Assembly: GCA_040954595.2 (NCBI GenBank)
Contig: CM082588.2
Span: 682,001 to 746,000, forward strand
Source: Balanoglossus misakiensis
Lineage: Eukaryota > Hemichordata
Direction of reading: 5' to 3'
Length of the DNA: 64,000 nt
The notes beneath the pieces are model-generated. The model saw only the letters and a list, made by a program, of their open reading frames with translations. It was not told the origin of the DNA and searched no databases. Of the stretch, positions 34,128-47,010 are shown piece by piece (the first letter of the stretch is position 1; the number at the start of each line of letters is the position of its first letter). The position numbers and the translations under genes were made by a program.

Positions 34128-36875
34128 TTATGACATATATGTTCTGATAGTGCTGCGGATGTTCTTCCTGCAGATGGGACATTGCCTCAATGCTTGAGAA
34201 CAAACTTCACAGGTCACCAAATGTCCACATGGTTGGAACAACATGCACACATCACGATCCATACACACTTTGCAGGTTTTCTGATCTCGTAGGGTTTCCA
34301 ACTCGCGCTGCAAGTCTTCAGGTGTTGACACACCTAGAAAATGAAACACGCAATGTTGAACATCGTCAATCAATTTTTCCTCTAAAGGATTCAAACTCAA
34401 GGCTCTTGTACCCATTTACATAGCATAAACAATTCTCCCATTAGATTGATAGAAAAGCAAAATTACGTTTAATTCAAGCTGCCCACACACAAAGAAATGA
34501 AATGAACCTCGTTTTAAGTCTATCTCTATCTCACCTGATGCAAGTTCGCTGTTTGGTCTAGTCGATTCTGCTGCAGCACCCTCATTGGCCTTCTCCTCCT
34601 CCTCCTCATCATCCTCGTCGCCAAGGAAATCAGAATTTGTTTGGCCGCTGGCAGATATCTCGGTTTCTAAATCCCACACAGCAATTAACAAATCATGAGT
34701 GCTACTGAAACTTCCACCGGTCTTTTTGATTTGCCTCTTGACGACCCTCTTTACCAAATCTTTGCTGTAACCCATGTCCAAGACGACTTGTACTAAGTCT
34801 GTTCTCATGAAATCATGGACTCTTGGCTGAGCTGTTGACAAACATGATATACAAGTTACAAAAGATACTGTGGAGGGCATTACCCTGATAAATTATTATA
34901 TCATTGGGCAGCAGTAATGTCACAGGGCATAGCTTACCAAACCTTTAGCAAAACAACCCAAGTACTATCTTGCTTTCATTTGAAAATAGTAAGAAACATC
35001 AATTTTTTTTAAATGTAGTAGAGACTTACCTGATCCTCTGGGACGGTTCTGAAAAAGAAAAAGAGAAAAAAAGTTGTAAAAGTAGAACATTACATGAATC
35101 AAACTTTCGTCAGCTCAGTTATCACAAAACTATCTTTGTCATTAAAGGAATGTTTCTTACCTCAGATGAACTGGCTTGTGGGTTACTACTTGGTACACTT
35201 GGGAACCTAGTCGTCACATAGTTCACAAACGCTGACCCTCTCTCCTTGAGGACATATTCACATTTGGGAAACCATCTTGCATGTTCAATCCAGGGTTCAT
35301 CCACTGCTTCCCAATTTCTCAGTCCACCATCACAGAAGAAACATTTGACATTGTCTCTGATCCCTGTGTAACAAATATGACATTCAAATTAATCATGTAT
35401 TATCTACACACCCGAAGACGCAATGTCTATTATCACCCCCCCCCCCCCCTTTCCAAAGCTGTAACCAGTCACTGCATGCCTACATCAGTACATGTAATCA
35501 CACAGTTCGAAATTCAGATGGTACATCTATGAACGATATATCATTACACTTTGGACAACTTCATACACACATTGTTCTTACCAGTGTAATAAAATCCAGC
35601 TCTACACAGATCTTGTGGTTCCACAATATCAGTAGAAGGCCAATTAATGTAGGTTGCTCTTCTTGCACTTTCAGCTGTATACTCTGGATGTCTGGCCTGA
35701 CTTTGAGGTCGTAGCTGGGCGGGACTGTTACTTGCACCATCTAGATATCTAGTTGTCTGTGGACGTGAAGTTTGGTAATTTTCCACTCTGTTTGGATCAG
35801 TTGCACCAGGCCTCTTGATGGGTGTGTCATCCAATGCTGACTGTCGTGTTGTCAGTAATCTCATTGGTTCATTCCCAACATCTTCACCTCGTACAAAAGG
35901 GCATGATGGGAAATATTTCCTGTGTTCCGACATTGCAGAGTCACCAGGTCGCCAGTTCTTCAGGATACCATAGCAACAAAAGCACTGAACTCTGTCATCT
36001 GACCCACAATAATAAAACCCTGCCTTTGCTAGATCTTCTGGCTGAACATGAGCATTCTTGGGAAAGTATATGAAGGTTAACAATCTCTTATATTCACTCT
36101 TTAAGACTCTGTTAGCTTCTTTGAATTGAGGGTCATCTTCTATGTTATAAATAGAAGAGGTGTCATCTTCGTCATCATCATCGTCATCCTGTTTCTTTTT
36201 TCCCTTTTTCTTTTTCCCTTTCTTTTTCTTTCCCTTTTTACCACTGCTACCTGTGTCTTTGGGACCCCCTTTTTGTTTATCATCCTCCTCTGTATCTTTA
36301 GTTGATGAACTAGCATTCGACAGACCTGATCGACTTCTGTCTTTGATTAGAGGATCATTTCTGTCATCTGTACCTTTCACAAAGCCACAATCTGGAAATA
36401 ATGATTTATGCTCTCCCATAGCTGTATCCCCGTACTCCCAATCTTTGATTTGACCATCACAAGAGAAACACTGAACGATATCATCTTTTCCGGTGTAATA
36501 CAAGCCTGCTCTTGCTAATGCACTTGGATTGACAGGTGCTGTGTGTGGCCATGATCTATATGATGCCAAACGCACTGCTTCTGAAGTATTATCACTTACA
36601 AACTTAAACTCAGCAGCTCCGTTCAGAGATTTGGACGATTCCCCTTCTTTGTCATCAACTTTTTTGCCATTCAAATCATCACAACCCCCCACTGCTCCAA
36701 TCACCACATTTCCCACCCCAATTTGTAATCCAATCTGTTCAGAACTGCTCTCCCCGTTTGAATAGGATACCATCATGACATCTTCATCTCCAATACGAAT
36801 ATTAGAGGCAGAAAATCTCTCACTATCTCGATCAAAAATTCCTGATTGTGAGGTTTCCTTTCCTTCTTTAGACAT
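34128..36875 (-). CDS. XIAP-like inhibitor of apoptosis (3 BIR, UBA, RING)
   Basis: Five coding exons, 35582-36875, 35161-35363, 35030-35048 (19 bases), 34535-34831 and 34128-34333, give 672 residues. BIR1 is at about 97-166 (C136, C139, H156, C163), BIR2 at about 257-328 (C298, C301, H318, C325), and BIR3 at about 400-470 (C439, C442, H459, C466) and spans the first intron. A UBA (VQVVLDMGYSKDLVKR) precedes a C3HC4 RING (CKVCMDRDVC, CGHLVTC, CPICR) with the tail IRTYMS. BIR3 keeps the G-L-W-E-W groove that binds Smac-type peptides in XIAP (GGLRNWEAVDEPWIEHARWFP). The family blocks caspases and ubiquitinates partners. It is longer than XIAP (497) because of an 85-residue N-terminal extension and a Lys/Gly then Asp-rich insert at about 213-238 between BIR1 and BIR2. 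Confidence 0.94.
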
Positions 36876-37079
36876 ATTTCTGAATTATATTTGGCTATGC
36901 TGACTTAACGGAAAAGTTCAATAAACAAGAAAAGCTCTAATCTCAGTAACACTAATATATGAATACCTTTATAAATGTGGTAGTATTGTATATATGAAAT
37001 TTAAATTCTTAAACTAAAATTATGTATGCTTGATAGTATTTTAAAGATTACTTTAAAATACTTGGTGCCTTTTAGTTTA

Positions 37080-38376
37080 CTATGTAAGGGCACAGACTAA
37101 CGTGAGCCACCAAGATTCTCCAACCTGCAAAATGTAAGAAAAAGAAGAAGTAGCATCAAAGATATGCATTTCATTTTGATATGTGTTTGTACATTTATGT
37201 GTGGCATTCCAGTATATCTTTTACACAGCTGAAATACTTACCCTACTAGCGGACTCTTCCAGAACTTCTAATCCAGGCAAAGTCAGAAACCCAACAAAAA
37301 ATCTGGAATGATTCTTCTGTACTCGTCTGGCAACAAACACTTTGGTTTTGCCTTCTTTGACAATTACAAACAAGGGTACTGGAGTCTATCAAATTGTAAA
37401 AATAATGAACAGAAATCACTATGTCATAAGTTACAGATATTGGCCTTTTAGACAAGCAATGCAAACAATGAAAACTTGGTCATTACATATGCAAAGCTGA
37501 AAAAAATATCGGATTCATGCAAGTCTTATGCTGATGACAAAAATACCTATAATTACGATCATACATAACATCTTACCGGACTGTCTTGTGTTTGTATTTC
37601 CTCCTTGTATACAACTTCTGTACGCTTTTCTGTTGATCCAGGCAATTGAAACACTAAAATATTCTTTCTCACAATATCTTGAAGTTTCCCCAGCAGTGAA
37701 TGAAATCTCTCCTGCACAATTAATAAGATCAGATAAAATTTCAAATGTGCTTCATTTATATTCATGATGACTGTGTTACCATTCCAGTTATGGTAGAGAT
37801 TCTTCACCACAAAGAAAAACATTTGAACAAGGCATAAATTTGTGTTAGATATTTATTAATTTCTGCAAATTATAAAATCATTTACTTACCTTGATTTCCT
37901 TATATTTTATCTCCACAAACTTGAAAGTGTCTGATAACTGAAAAAGAAACTCAGATGGTAAATATAAATCTCCTAAACGATGAACTGACAACACAATAAA
38001 AAAAGACAAGTACACCAATAAGAGATCTAAAACCAAGAAGTCTGATAACAACTGACGGTACCAAAAAACCATTACAAAGAAACTAGTCATTCCTCTTTAA
38101 GTGTAACTTACAGATTCTTGCACTGGAAGATGCAAATCTTCATCAGCAAGTTTGCAACAACTGTTTTTTTCACAAACGTGAGATTCTTCAAAAGACTGCA
38201 AAAATACAAAAATATGAGGTCAATGTCATTAAGGCAAATTATGCGAGAAGACATAGCAGAGTGCTTTGTCTAATGCATGGTGCTAATATTTGAGTGCAGA
38301 CTTGTTCGTCAACTTAACTTGAAATCTTTGTTTCCTCTAAAGGCAAAACTTTAAAACTTACTTCTGTGACTGCCAT
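37080..38376 (-). CDS. Unrecognised 156-residue protein
   Basis: Six exons join in frame: 38362-38376, 38112-38195, 37890-37937, 37577-37711, 37242-37385 and 37080-37124. The product starts MAVTESFEES, has a Cys-containing polar N-terminus, a helical stretch (FKFVEIKYKEIKERFHSLL), and a probable beta-rich part (VPLFVIVKEGKTKVFVARRV, then RFFVGFLTLPGLEVL), and ends in VGESWWLTLVCALT. There is no signal peptide or membrane segment. An earlier ATG at 38389 is out of frame and meets a stop in exon 2. I do not recognise the family. The stop codon is 204 bases before the IAP start on the same strand. The last exon is the least certain part of the model. Confidence 0.6.
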
Positions 38377-38997
38377 CTTCATCAGCCATTCTTATGCAAA
38401 AATTATCTGTAATGAAATTAAATTTAAATACTTAGGTAATATAGGTTTTCAGAATGGAAAATTATCATCTCTTACAAGTCACTATCCAAATTCTCAAACA
38501 CTGACATCTTCATATTGATGTCATTCAGCTGACCAGGAAGAAGAAAAAAATAGCTCCATGGACACTGTAGCTCACATGTAAACACCCTACTTTCACACTC
38601 AGGGCACTCAACCTACATGTATGGACACAATAAATTGCATGTGCTGTTTGACAAAAGTTACAGAACTCAAATTTGACAAGAAATGGCCAGTCAATACTAT
38701 ACACATATTAACTGACCATGTGGGCAACAGCATACGTTTGTTTCCCCAGGGAATATGTTTTATTACACATCTCATTGGGACATTTTGAAGCATGTACCCC
38801 ACATGTTCGCACACTGGCGAATCGTAACATAGCTTATCATCATACATATGGATGATGAGTGCATATAATGGTATATTGTGCTGTATAAGTATATGTACAA
38901 ATATTATCTTTTCTGAAGTCCTACATGTATATAACCTCCGCTCAAAACTTGCTTCGTGCCAGTTTGAACGGAAAAGTACAAGATGAACTTGATCATT

Positions 38998-39014
38998 GAG
39001 CACCAGAGGGCGCA
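38998..39014 (+). promoter_or_regulatory. CTCF-core-like motif
   Basis: GCACCAGAGGGCGCAA resembles the CTCF core (CCASYAGRKGGCR). The 12-base word CACCAGAGGGCG occurs identically at 47011-47022. Confidence 0.35.
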
Positions 39015-39299
39015 ATTCACGTGAACCGAAATGAATCCGAATTCGAAGCTAACTCAAAACTACAGCTACTTGCCATCTCAGACCACTATTTTACGTATCA
39101 CTTAGCTTTCATTATCAGAACTTAAATGTATCAACCGAATAGCAGATGTCTGCCCTAGGGAACTAGGTATTGGAAACTGGTTCGGAATTTAAGTTGTCTA
39201 AAGGGTACTGCTTGTGGTCGCTAGACATAAGCAAAGCACTATGTACCAAATCAAACGTGAACTGATGCTGCATTCAACGTACGCACGTAACAAATGATG

Positions 39300-39786
39300 G
39301 TGGGCTGAAAAAAATTACCTACATCACAGCGAAGAACTTCGGGGTACAGAATTTATCTTAGCTTGAACAGCAAGTGCATGCAGTGCACGTCGCGTCTTCT
39401 AACTTCCGCAGGTTCAACCTTGATGCATAGTAAACGTTACGCGCGTTTGCCTTCTAAGCTTTATCTTGGCCGCTGGCGGCGCTGCGCTGAAGGTCGGAAT
39501 GTAATGTCATAGGTCATGAGGTCATACAAGGTCATGAAAAAGAAGATGGCGGAGACTTCTTGCTGAGTTCATTGACTTCCGCGAAAACTAACTGGAAACC
39601 GATGAAATTGAACTTGTGTGGCCCATCAAACAAAGCGCATATGAAGTTTTGATGGGATTCTTTTCAATGAGCTAACGATCGGTTTTTCATGTCTGCATTT
39701 TTCAGCTGAAAACAACGCAAACTTTGGTGCCCGGAATCTGATTCGAGTCCGGTAAAGTATAGTGATACAGTCTCTCCATTCTCATC
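39300..39786. promoter_or_regulatory. Probable bidirectional promoter with a YY1-type element
   Basis: GC-richer sequence between the minus-strand 156-residue gene and the plus-strand CNNM gene. AAGATGGCGGAG at 39543-39554 matches the YY1 element found near animal transcription starts and points along the CNNM gene. Confidence 0.45.
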
Positions 39787-42700
39787 ATGATCAACTGTAC
39801 GTTCATTGACGATGGGAAGAAGATCAACTGTAGTGGTATGATCTATTCAGAGGCCGAAGCCCCTCTGACATATCAAGATCGGGAATTCTGGATTTATTTG
39901 GGCGTTTATACAGCACTGGTGCTTTTTGCCGGTAGGTACATACAATGATACATGGTCAGCCCATGATGATTCGGGCTTCGATTTTGACATACACGGGTAC
40001 ATGTATAGGGAAACCAAGGGTCATCTTAGTACAATGCATAGCACGAATTCAAACTACAAGTACAACCAAGCATCAAGCTAAGGACATTTCATTTCATTTC
40101 TCTGTCTGTACTCAAAATATCTTCTAGGTTTGGTATCGGGCCTAACCATGGGACTGTTGTCATTGGATATGATGAGTCTAAAAGTGCTCAAAGAAGGTGG
40201 AAAACCCCATGAAAAGAAATATGCCGCCAGAATTCTCCCATTAGTCAAGAGACACCATTTGCTGCTGGTTACCCTCCTACTAGCCAATGCAGCAGCCGTA
40301 GAATCCATGCCGTTATTTCTGGACAGAATATCAGACCCCATCACTGCCATCTGTGTGTCTGTTACAGCCGTACTCATCTTTGGAGAGTAAGTCACAACAA
40401 GACAATCTCATTACTGTGCTTTGGAATTATGCAAGATGGCAAACTCAGACTATACAAAGTAAATTTATTAAGAATATTTTATGACAGAGTAGTAGAGCTG
40501 AGCTCATTAAAGTTGCTTCAGTATTCAATCATTCAGTGTCACTGACAAACATTCTTTGATGTTTTCAGAGTTTTGCCACAGGCTCTGTGTACAAGATATG
40601 GTCTGGCAATTGGTGCTACCCTATCTCCGTAAGTATTGAACTAATGTTTTTGTTTCCATTCTTACAGTGAGTGACAATGAAAATGTTCTGCTATAGAGTG
40701 ACTGTTGATTGTTTCTTTTCCATTGTTTTCACAGTTTAGTTTACTTTTTGATGGCTTTACTGTGCATCATTGCATGGCCTATGTCCAAACTTTTGGATTG
40801 TCTTCTTGGAAAGGATCATGGAACTTTCTTCAGGAGAGCCGGTAAGAATTGAATTTCAATTGTTACCTTTCGAATTTCATCATACATACATCTGGTGATG
40901 ATTTTGTACAGTTTATGCTACTTTACTTATTGGGTGTTGTACACCTGTCTTGTGCACACACAGAATTGGGAGCCTTGGTTGATTTGCATACTGAGCAGAC
41001 TGACGATAATGAAGAACCACTGAGTGTAGATGAAGTCTTGATCATTAAAGGGGCATTGGATATGAGAAGTAAAATGGTGAAAGATGCATATACTCCTCTG
41101 GAGAGTGTCTATATGATTGATATCAATTCAATCATGGACCATCATCTTATGGACCAGGTAAGAAAATCAAGCGCACACAATTTCTCTCTCTCTTTCTCTC
41201 CTCCCTATCTGCAGATATGATCAATGATCTCTTATTTTTGAATTCCAGGTTCTGGCCAAAGGACATTCCCGAATTCCAGTGTACGAAGACATTCGCACCA
41301 ATCTGAAAGGAGTACTCTTGGTGAAAAGTCTGATCAAGCTTGACCCAGATGACAGAAATCATGTCAGAAACATCTTTGCCAAACAATCCCGAAAACTTCC
41401 TATTGTTTCTGAAAACACACCTCTCTATGATTTGTTGAATGAGTTTCAAACCGGGAAAACTCACGTGGTGGCAGTCAGGAAAGAGGTAAACAGTGGTGCA
41501 GAGAATGAAGAGCATGATGGGAATGTTGTTGCCACTGAGGTACCAGGTAATGAGGTAAGTCACAAATTTGTACGTTCCGGGAAACCTCCAACAGGTCACG
41601 TAATTGTGTAAACTAATCCTGAAATGTATGTCTTGCTCTCTAGGAAATCCTTGGTATAATTACCCTTGAAGATATTATTGAAGAAATTCTCCAGGAAGAA
41701 ATTCTTGATGAAACCGATAATTTTGTAGATGTTCACAATCGTATCACTGTAGCAAAGGCAAAAGTGGCAAGATCGCTTTCCCACAATCCAACTATAAGAC
41801 ACAGATTACAGGTAAGATGTATTGTAATCTGTTGGGTATCTAAGGGGAATCTGGTCACAAGACTACGCTATTGTTCTATGCAGTCTATTATTACCATTTG
41901 TATTTTTGTGATTTTCATTTTCTTTTCATACATTCCCTACATGACTTTCCTTGTTGACTCACCAAAGGAAGACAAATATTCTGAGGCACAATTGTAGTAA
42001 TGATTATATGCGTACATTGTGTTTGTCATTCCAGAAACAATTGCCAAGTCCATCTTCACCAACACCAAAATTACTCATCAATGCAGAAGTCATAGATTCA
42101 AGCGCCATGGCAACAGATGATCGCCAACCATTATTAAGAAATCAACAATCACCAAGCATCCTATCAAATGATCCATTGTGTTGATTTCATATCATGTCAT
42201 AACAACAATTTATTTTGATTTCATTTTGTGTTTTTTTCTGTTTTGGGGATATGCTATTAATATTAACACACTCAGTTAACATCCAGTGGAGGCAGATTAT
42301 CATCTCCACTTTGCTTATATAGATTGCAAAAATATATGTATACATAAAAATAAGAGCTAGCTTCTAGATAGCTACCTTCATGCTCTACTCATGGAAACAA
42401 ATCACAAAATGAAATCATGAGTTTGAGTTTGTTCACTGTAGCAAAATTACCAATTGCACAATTAAAGTCACAAAACTTTGCTGATGGTAATGCATGTTCT
42501 CATAAAAAACGGTTTGTGCCAGCCATTTCTGACATTGTGATTCTCCATAAGGAATAAAACTATCATTTAAATGTTGTGATTGTGCGTTTTTTCTGGCATA
42601 ACATAGCTCACTTCTACTATCAGTACCAATGGAAGCTGAACTTTAAGTACATTACCTGTTAGTGTTTTGAAACTTTGGCAGAAAATTTCAGCTGCAGAAA

Positions 42701-43088
42701 ATTCACTCCGCTTCAACAGTCACAGCAGAACGTGTTCGAACACGTGTTCTTTTGTTTTCAGAGAAAGGTCATGCTGCAGTTCCCGCCCAACCCCCCAACC
42801 CCCCAGCTGCATATTTCCAAGAAATCATCAATATTCATGTTTTGAAGGTCAGACCTCAGTGTACAGTAGCTTTTCTATGAGGACTCGCATAGTCAAATAA
42901 AGTTCCTATAAAACGGCTTTTTATATAAATATATTTTACTGCATGTGTTTGTACAGGGACAGATCAGTGCAACATATGAAGGAGACCCTGCAGTCGCAAT
43001 AAACACAGGAGAAGATGACAAGGCACCATTACTGCAGGACACAGAAGATCATCAGGAAATTCATGGAAAAAGTCAATTTTATGCATAA
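39787..43088 (+). CDS. CNNM-type DUF21-CBS membrane protein (magnesium/metal transport family), alternative last exons
   Basis: Exons 39787-39931, 40128-40386, 40569-40628, 40735-40841, 40964-41157, 41249-41554 and 41644-41811 encode 413 residues, then either 42035-42184 (form a, 462 residues in all) or 42957-43088 (form b, 456). A glycosylatable N-terminus (NCT, NCS) precedes four DUF21 membrane segments ([57 protein letters not shown]) and a CBS pair (about 215-400; [34 protein letters not shown]). The C-terminal cyclic-nucleotide-like domain of vertebrate CNNMs is absent, as in the short plant and protist type. Both tails carry an acidic dileucine motif (DDRQPLL and DDKAPLL), which suggests endolysosomal sorting. 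Metal-ion transport or its regulation is inferred from the family. Confidence 0.92.
42553..42558 (+). other. Polyadenylation signal for CNNM form a
   Basis: AATAAA about 370 bases after the form-a stop codon and before the form-b exon, consistent with two alternative 3' ends. Confidence 0.5.
42764..42847 (+). other. Possible cassette exon of the CNNM gene
   Basis: A pyrimidine-rich acceptor precedes 84 bases open in phase 0 ([18 protein letters not shown]...), ending AAG before GTCAGA. It would join exon 7 to the form-b exon in frame and add a Pro-rich linker. The donor is poor, so this is tentative. Confidence 0.25.
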
Positions 43089-46000
43089 ACCATGTAACTC
43101 AACTTACCAGTATATATATATGGTAGTACATGTCACTTTTGCTCATGAGAACTTTGAGATACTTTATAGACCCAGTTTGCCCGTAAGTATGACAAGACGT
43201 CAGCTGATTCTCACAATATATGTAAACATGTGATATTGAAACAAATAACGCTTGGATGAGAGTACGATTGTCCATATGCATTTAAAGTGATAATACGTCA
43301 TGGATATATCAACGAATTTGCATTCAATGTGCTATTCATTTCTAAACATCGGAAGACCATTATTCTTTCTCGTGACATGAGATACATCTGAAACACATAA
43401 CGCGTTAAAACTGTAATTACTTGGAACGGCACCGCTACTAGAATAGAAATCGCGATTATATTATACAGTTTTGTGTATTAAAGCCTACGCATGCAGTTTC
43501 AAAGGTTGTGTTTACAGTATCTAAGGTCTTGAATCATACAAAAACGAAACCCTATTGGGGTAAGTGGAGCTATTCTACGTCACTCATTATGTTAATATAC
43601 AGTAGTCACTGACGAAATATGGACTTGTAACATGTAACTTTCATTTGTTAAGATGTTGACATGCTACATACCTGGTAAACCGAAGCCCGGGCTTGTGAAT
43701 GACATAAACAGAAGTTTGTGACCTTTCCATTGACATGTACATTGGCTCTTTCGACCTTAGGTCGTTTTTGCCCCGACACCTGTACACGTATTCAGTAATT
43801 GCTATGTTTCGATGTTTCTATTACAATACATATATTTGCTCGAGTTTTACTGTCCGCGTTGCAAGAAACCATTTATAGTTATAAATAAAACGAACGAAGA
43901 AGTTGCATTACCTAGATATAAACTGTTACACGTTACCGATGATGCGCTGGTGATAGTTACTGGTTAGTTCTTGAACTCGGTGCCGGCGCGGTGCACTCAT
44001 TCACAAGACAAAATCACCAACTTTATCAACAGCATTCGACTTCACTATATGACCAAGAGGAAGTTTTGCTATTCATGAATGCATATGTGGTGTTTTCGCA
44101 ACGGAAGCTCAAATTTTTATTTAAAATGGGGAAGTATAAAGTCACGATTTCTGCCAAGATGTATAAACCCGCATGTGGTCCAACCAATATATCTCCGTCA
44201 TCCATCACGAATAGAACGATTCTGGAATCAGAAAATCCTTCCCACTCCCCTCACGCAAGGTTCCCTCACTGGAATTGTTTCATTTCATCATAAACGTACG
44301 TGCCAAATGAATTTAACTCCTGACAAAATAGAGTTGACTAATGACGTTCTGGTGTTGGAAATCATCCAGAGCGGGCGAGTCCCTTAGACGAGTGGTAGCA
44401 TGCAACGACTATATCGGCACCACCCTCTCTCCAAACGCCACGATTGGTCTCGTTTTGGTTTAAGTGAGTTTAGTGCTACGTTGTCCTGGGAACCAGAGTC
44501 ACCTTCTGCGGGCTCCAAGTTACCGGGTCCCTACGCGCACGCGATCTAGACTGTCCCAACATATACACCAAAATCTTTCTGGTCTTTTGGTACATATGTA
44601 GGAACTCCCTACTCGCATGTTTAAAAAAGCTCCAGCGATAGAGATTTCGATTGGAAATCAAGGGCATGACGCAGACACTTTAAAGCCCACAGGTGACTGT
44701 GCTTTGGTGACACCCTGCACACGTTGCACAAACAACACAGGCACTGGTGAAACCAGGTTTAACTTCTCTACAGTTGTTTTGCATAGCCTGGGTACTTGAG
44801 GCATAAACAACATGCTGGAGTAGTCATGGCATTAGGGTATTTATATGCCAATAATTCAATATCACGTGACGATGACAACCTGCCACGTCGGGACAGTACC
44901 AGTGGTATGGAACGGTTCAACTAATGCAGGGTAAGAAGTGTATGATAACAGAGACAACGATTGCTTTAAATGCTGTTACAGACAGTGAAAGGAACAATTT
45001 GACGCATACTCTTCGAAGATGTTGATTTTAAACGAAATAATTGATAGGAAGTAACCCAGATTCGACCAGGAAAGGGGACTTTCTTTTTCAGTAGGCCTAC
45101 TCGCAGTCCCCCATTACATTGGAATACTCATAAGCCTTTAACGAAACTAGGCGAGGGTCAAGCATGGGTCGTCGTAATATATTAGTTTGTTATCTAAAAA
45201 ATCCAATCCCGTTAACATGTCCACTATATGTTGGTTTCATGTGGGATGTTTTAGCTTGAAATCAATATGCGACTGATGACTGATGTCTTTGTTTCATGTG
45301 ACTGATGCATGACGTGGACTTTGCTTTGGATATTACCGCCATGGACTTAAAGATCAGTCATATAAAAAGAGATATATACACCCACTTTCTGGGTATCTGG
45401 GGTCATAGTTCGGTATAGTACATAGTAAATCGGCATACTGTTGTTCTTTTGAAAAGACGTCACAAATTAAATTACTTTACAAAATCCCGGGCGTAAAAAA
45501 AGTCGAATAATTAAAGTATTAATTGGAAATATCGACTCTTCCAAAAATTACGTTCCATAATTTGTCTTTAGACTAGTCAAAACATTCGTCTTAAACCCGT
45601 AAAATATACCATTCGACTTAAAATCGTCCGCTTTAGTCAATATGACGAAATCCATCCATTAACTGCCAGAATATATAGCTGCAGTAACCATCTATTGGCC
45701 TACCGTGACCCTTTTCAACCCAGCCACGTAATAATATGTGTGACCTGACGCAACCAACCTTTCTAGCACCCTTAAAGGTCACCGTGAACTTTGTTAAGAG
45801 AGATCACAATCAATCCACCAATATACTTAAGGTTATCGCGATGGCAAAATGGCCGCCCCTTTTCATATTTAAAATACTTATTTTGTGGCGTGAAGCTTAC
45901 ATTCAATGGGATATGTCTGTTGTGAATGATATTCACGAGTACTTCGTTGGTATATTAATTGTCTTTGATCAGTATAACATGCGAAATATTTGTCATACCA

Positions 46001-47010
46001 GGTTCAAAAATATGGCTGCCTTACCTCAGTTATCATAGCTAGTACCAGCCCTTTGTTGAAGTATGACGTAGCCACTAGTGACACGACTCTGAATCCAGCA
46101 AATACATTAGAAGGCAAAATTACGGTACTAAATTTATTGCGATTGGCAATGAACCTTGCCTAATTTTAGTCAGTGGCGACATGTTTAAGTATATTTTTCC
46201 TTTCAATGTCAACATCAAAAGAACGACAATCGTTATTAATTATCACGACAATAGAAAACTCATAATTACTCGTAAATTAATAATACATGTTCATAATTTT
46301 CGCAAATTTTCCACAAAAATGTCGTTTCTTTTTCACCCTCTGTACTTAATTTCTCATTTGACGTCTTCGGGTTCATAAATGGATAATAAGACTCGACTCA
46401 AAATGCCGAAACTTTCCATGGATCGAAACGAACCAGTCAAGTATGGCTGGCCTGGGATAGGAATGCCGTTTCAATCTGAAAATGTAACGATTTTTGTACA
46501 TTCTCACAATATGATGCTCGGTGTCCTAAACATATACGATACTTCGCACGTCGTCTAGTGTGGACGAAGATAAAGATATAACATTGATTGAAAACGATGT
46601 TCCAGACCTAATATCTTCGTTTTCCTGATTTTTTGTTACAAAAGATGACGAAAGAGAACCCCTTTCCAATGATGAAGTAAACACTGTCACCATGCTTCAT
46701 TTTGTGATACAGCTATTCAGGTATATCTACCCGTAGCATTACAATAACATTATAGCAAATTATAGTACAAAATGATCAAAGTAACGTAAAAAGTTAGCGA
46801 CCCGCGCCCCTTTAATTTGTTTAATAGCAACATCAATATACATTGTATTTGCGCTTTTCATCTTTGTTAGGCAAGACCGGCATAAGCAACATCAGGCAGA
46901 GTCCAACCAATGGACTACACTGCACGATCAGCAGCTAGTATCAAAAGTGCCCTAAAACTTCCAGTTTCGTTCGGTAACAAAATGTGAACACAGCATTTGT
47001 TGAATATAAA
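43089..47010. other. Intergenic region, CNNM to AMD1
   Basis: About 3.9 kb with scattered short open frames and no recognisable exon, RNA gene or transposon ends. Confidence 0.45.

Noticed and set aside
36160-36453. Poly-Ser/Phe frame on the plus strand
   Set aside because: It is the antisense of the Asp/Lys-rich insert of the IAP gene.
39720-39760. GATTCGAGTCC resembling a tRNA B box
   Set aside because: No A box or foldable cloverleaf is found at the right distance upstream.
44370-44410. TTAGACGAGTGGTAG resembling a tRNA A box
   Set aside because: No B box follows and the flanks do not pair as an acceptor stem.
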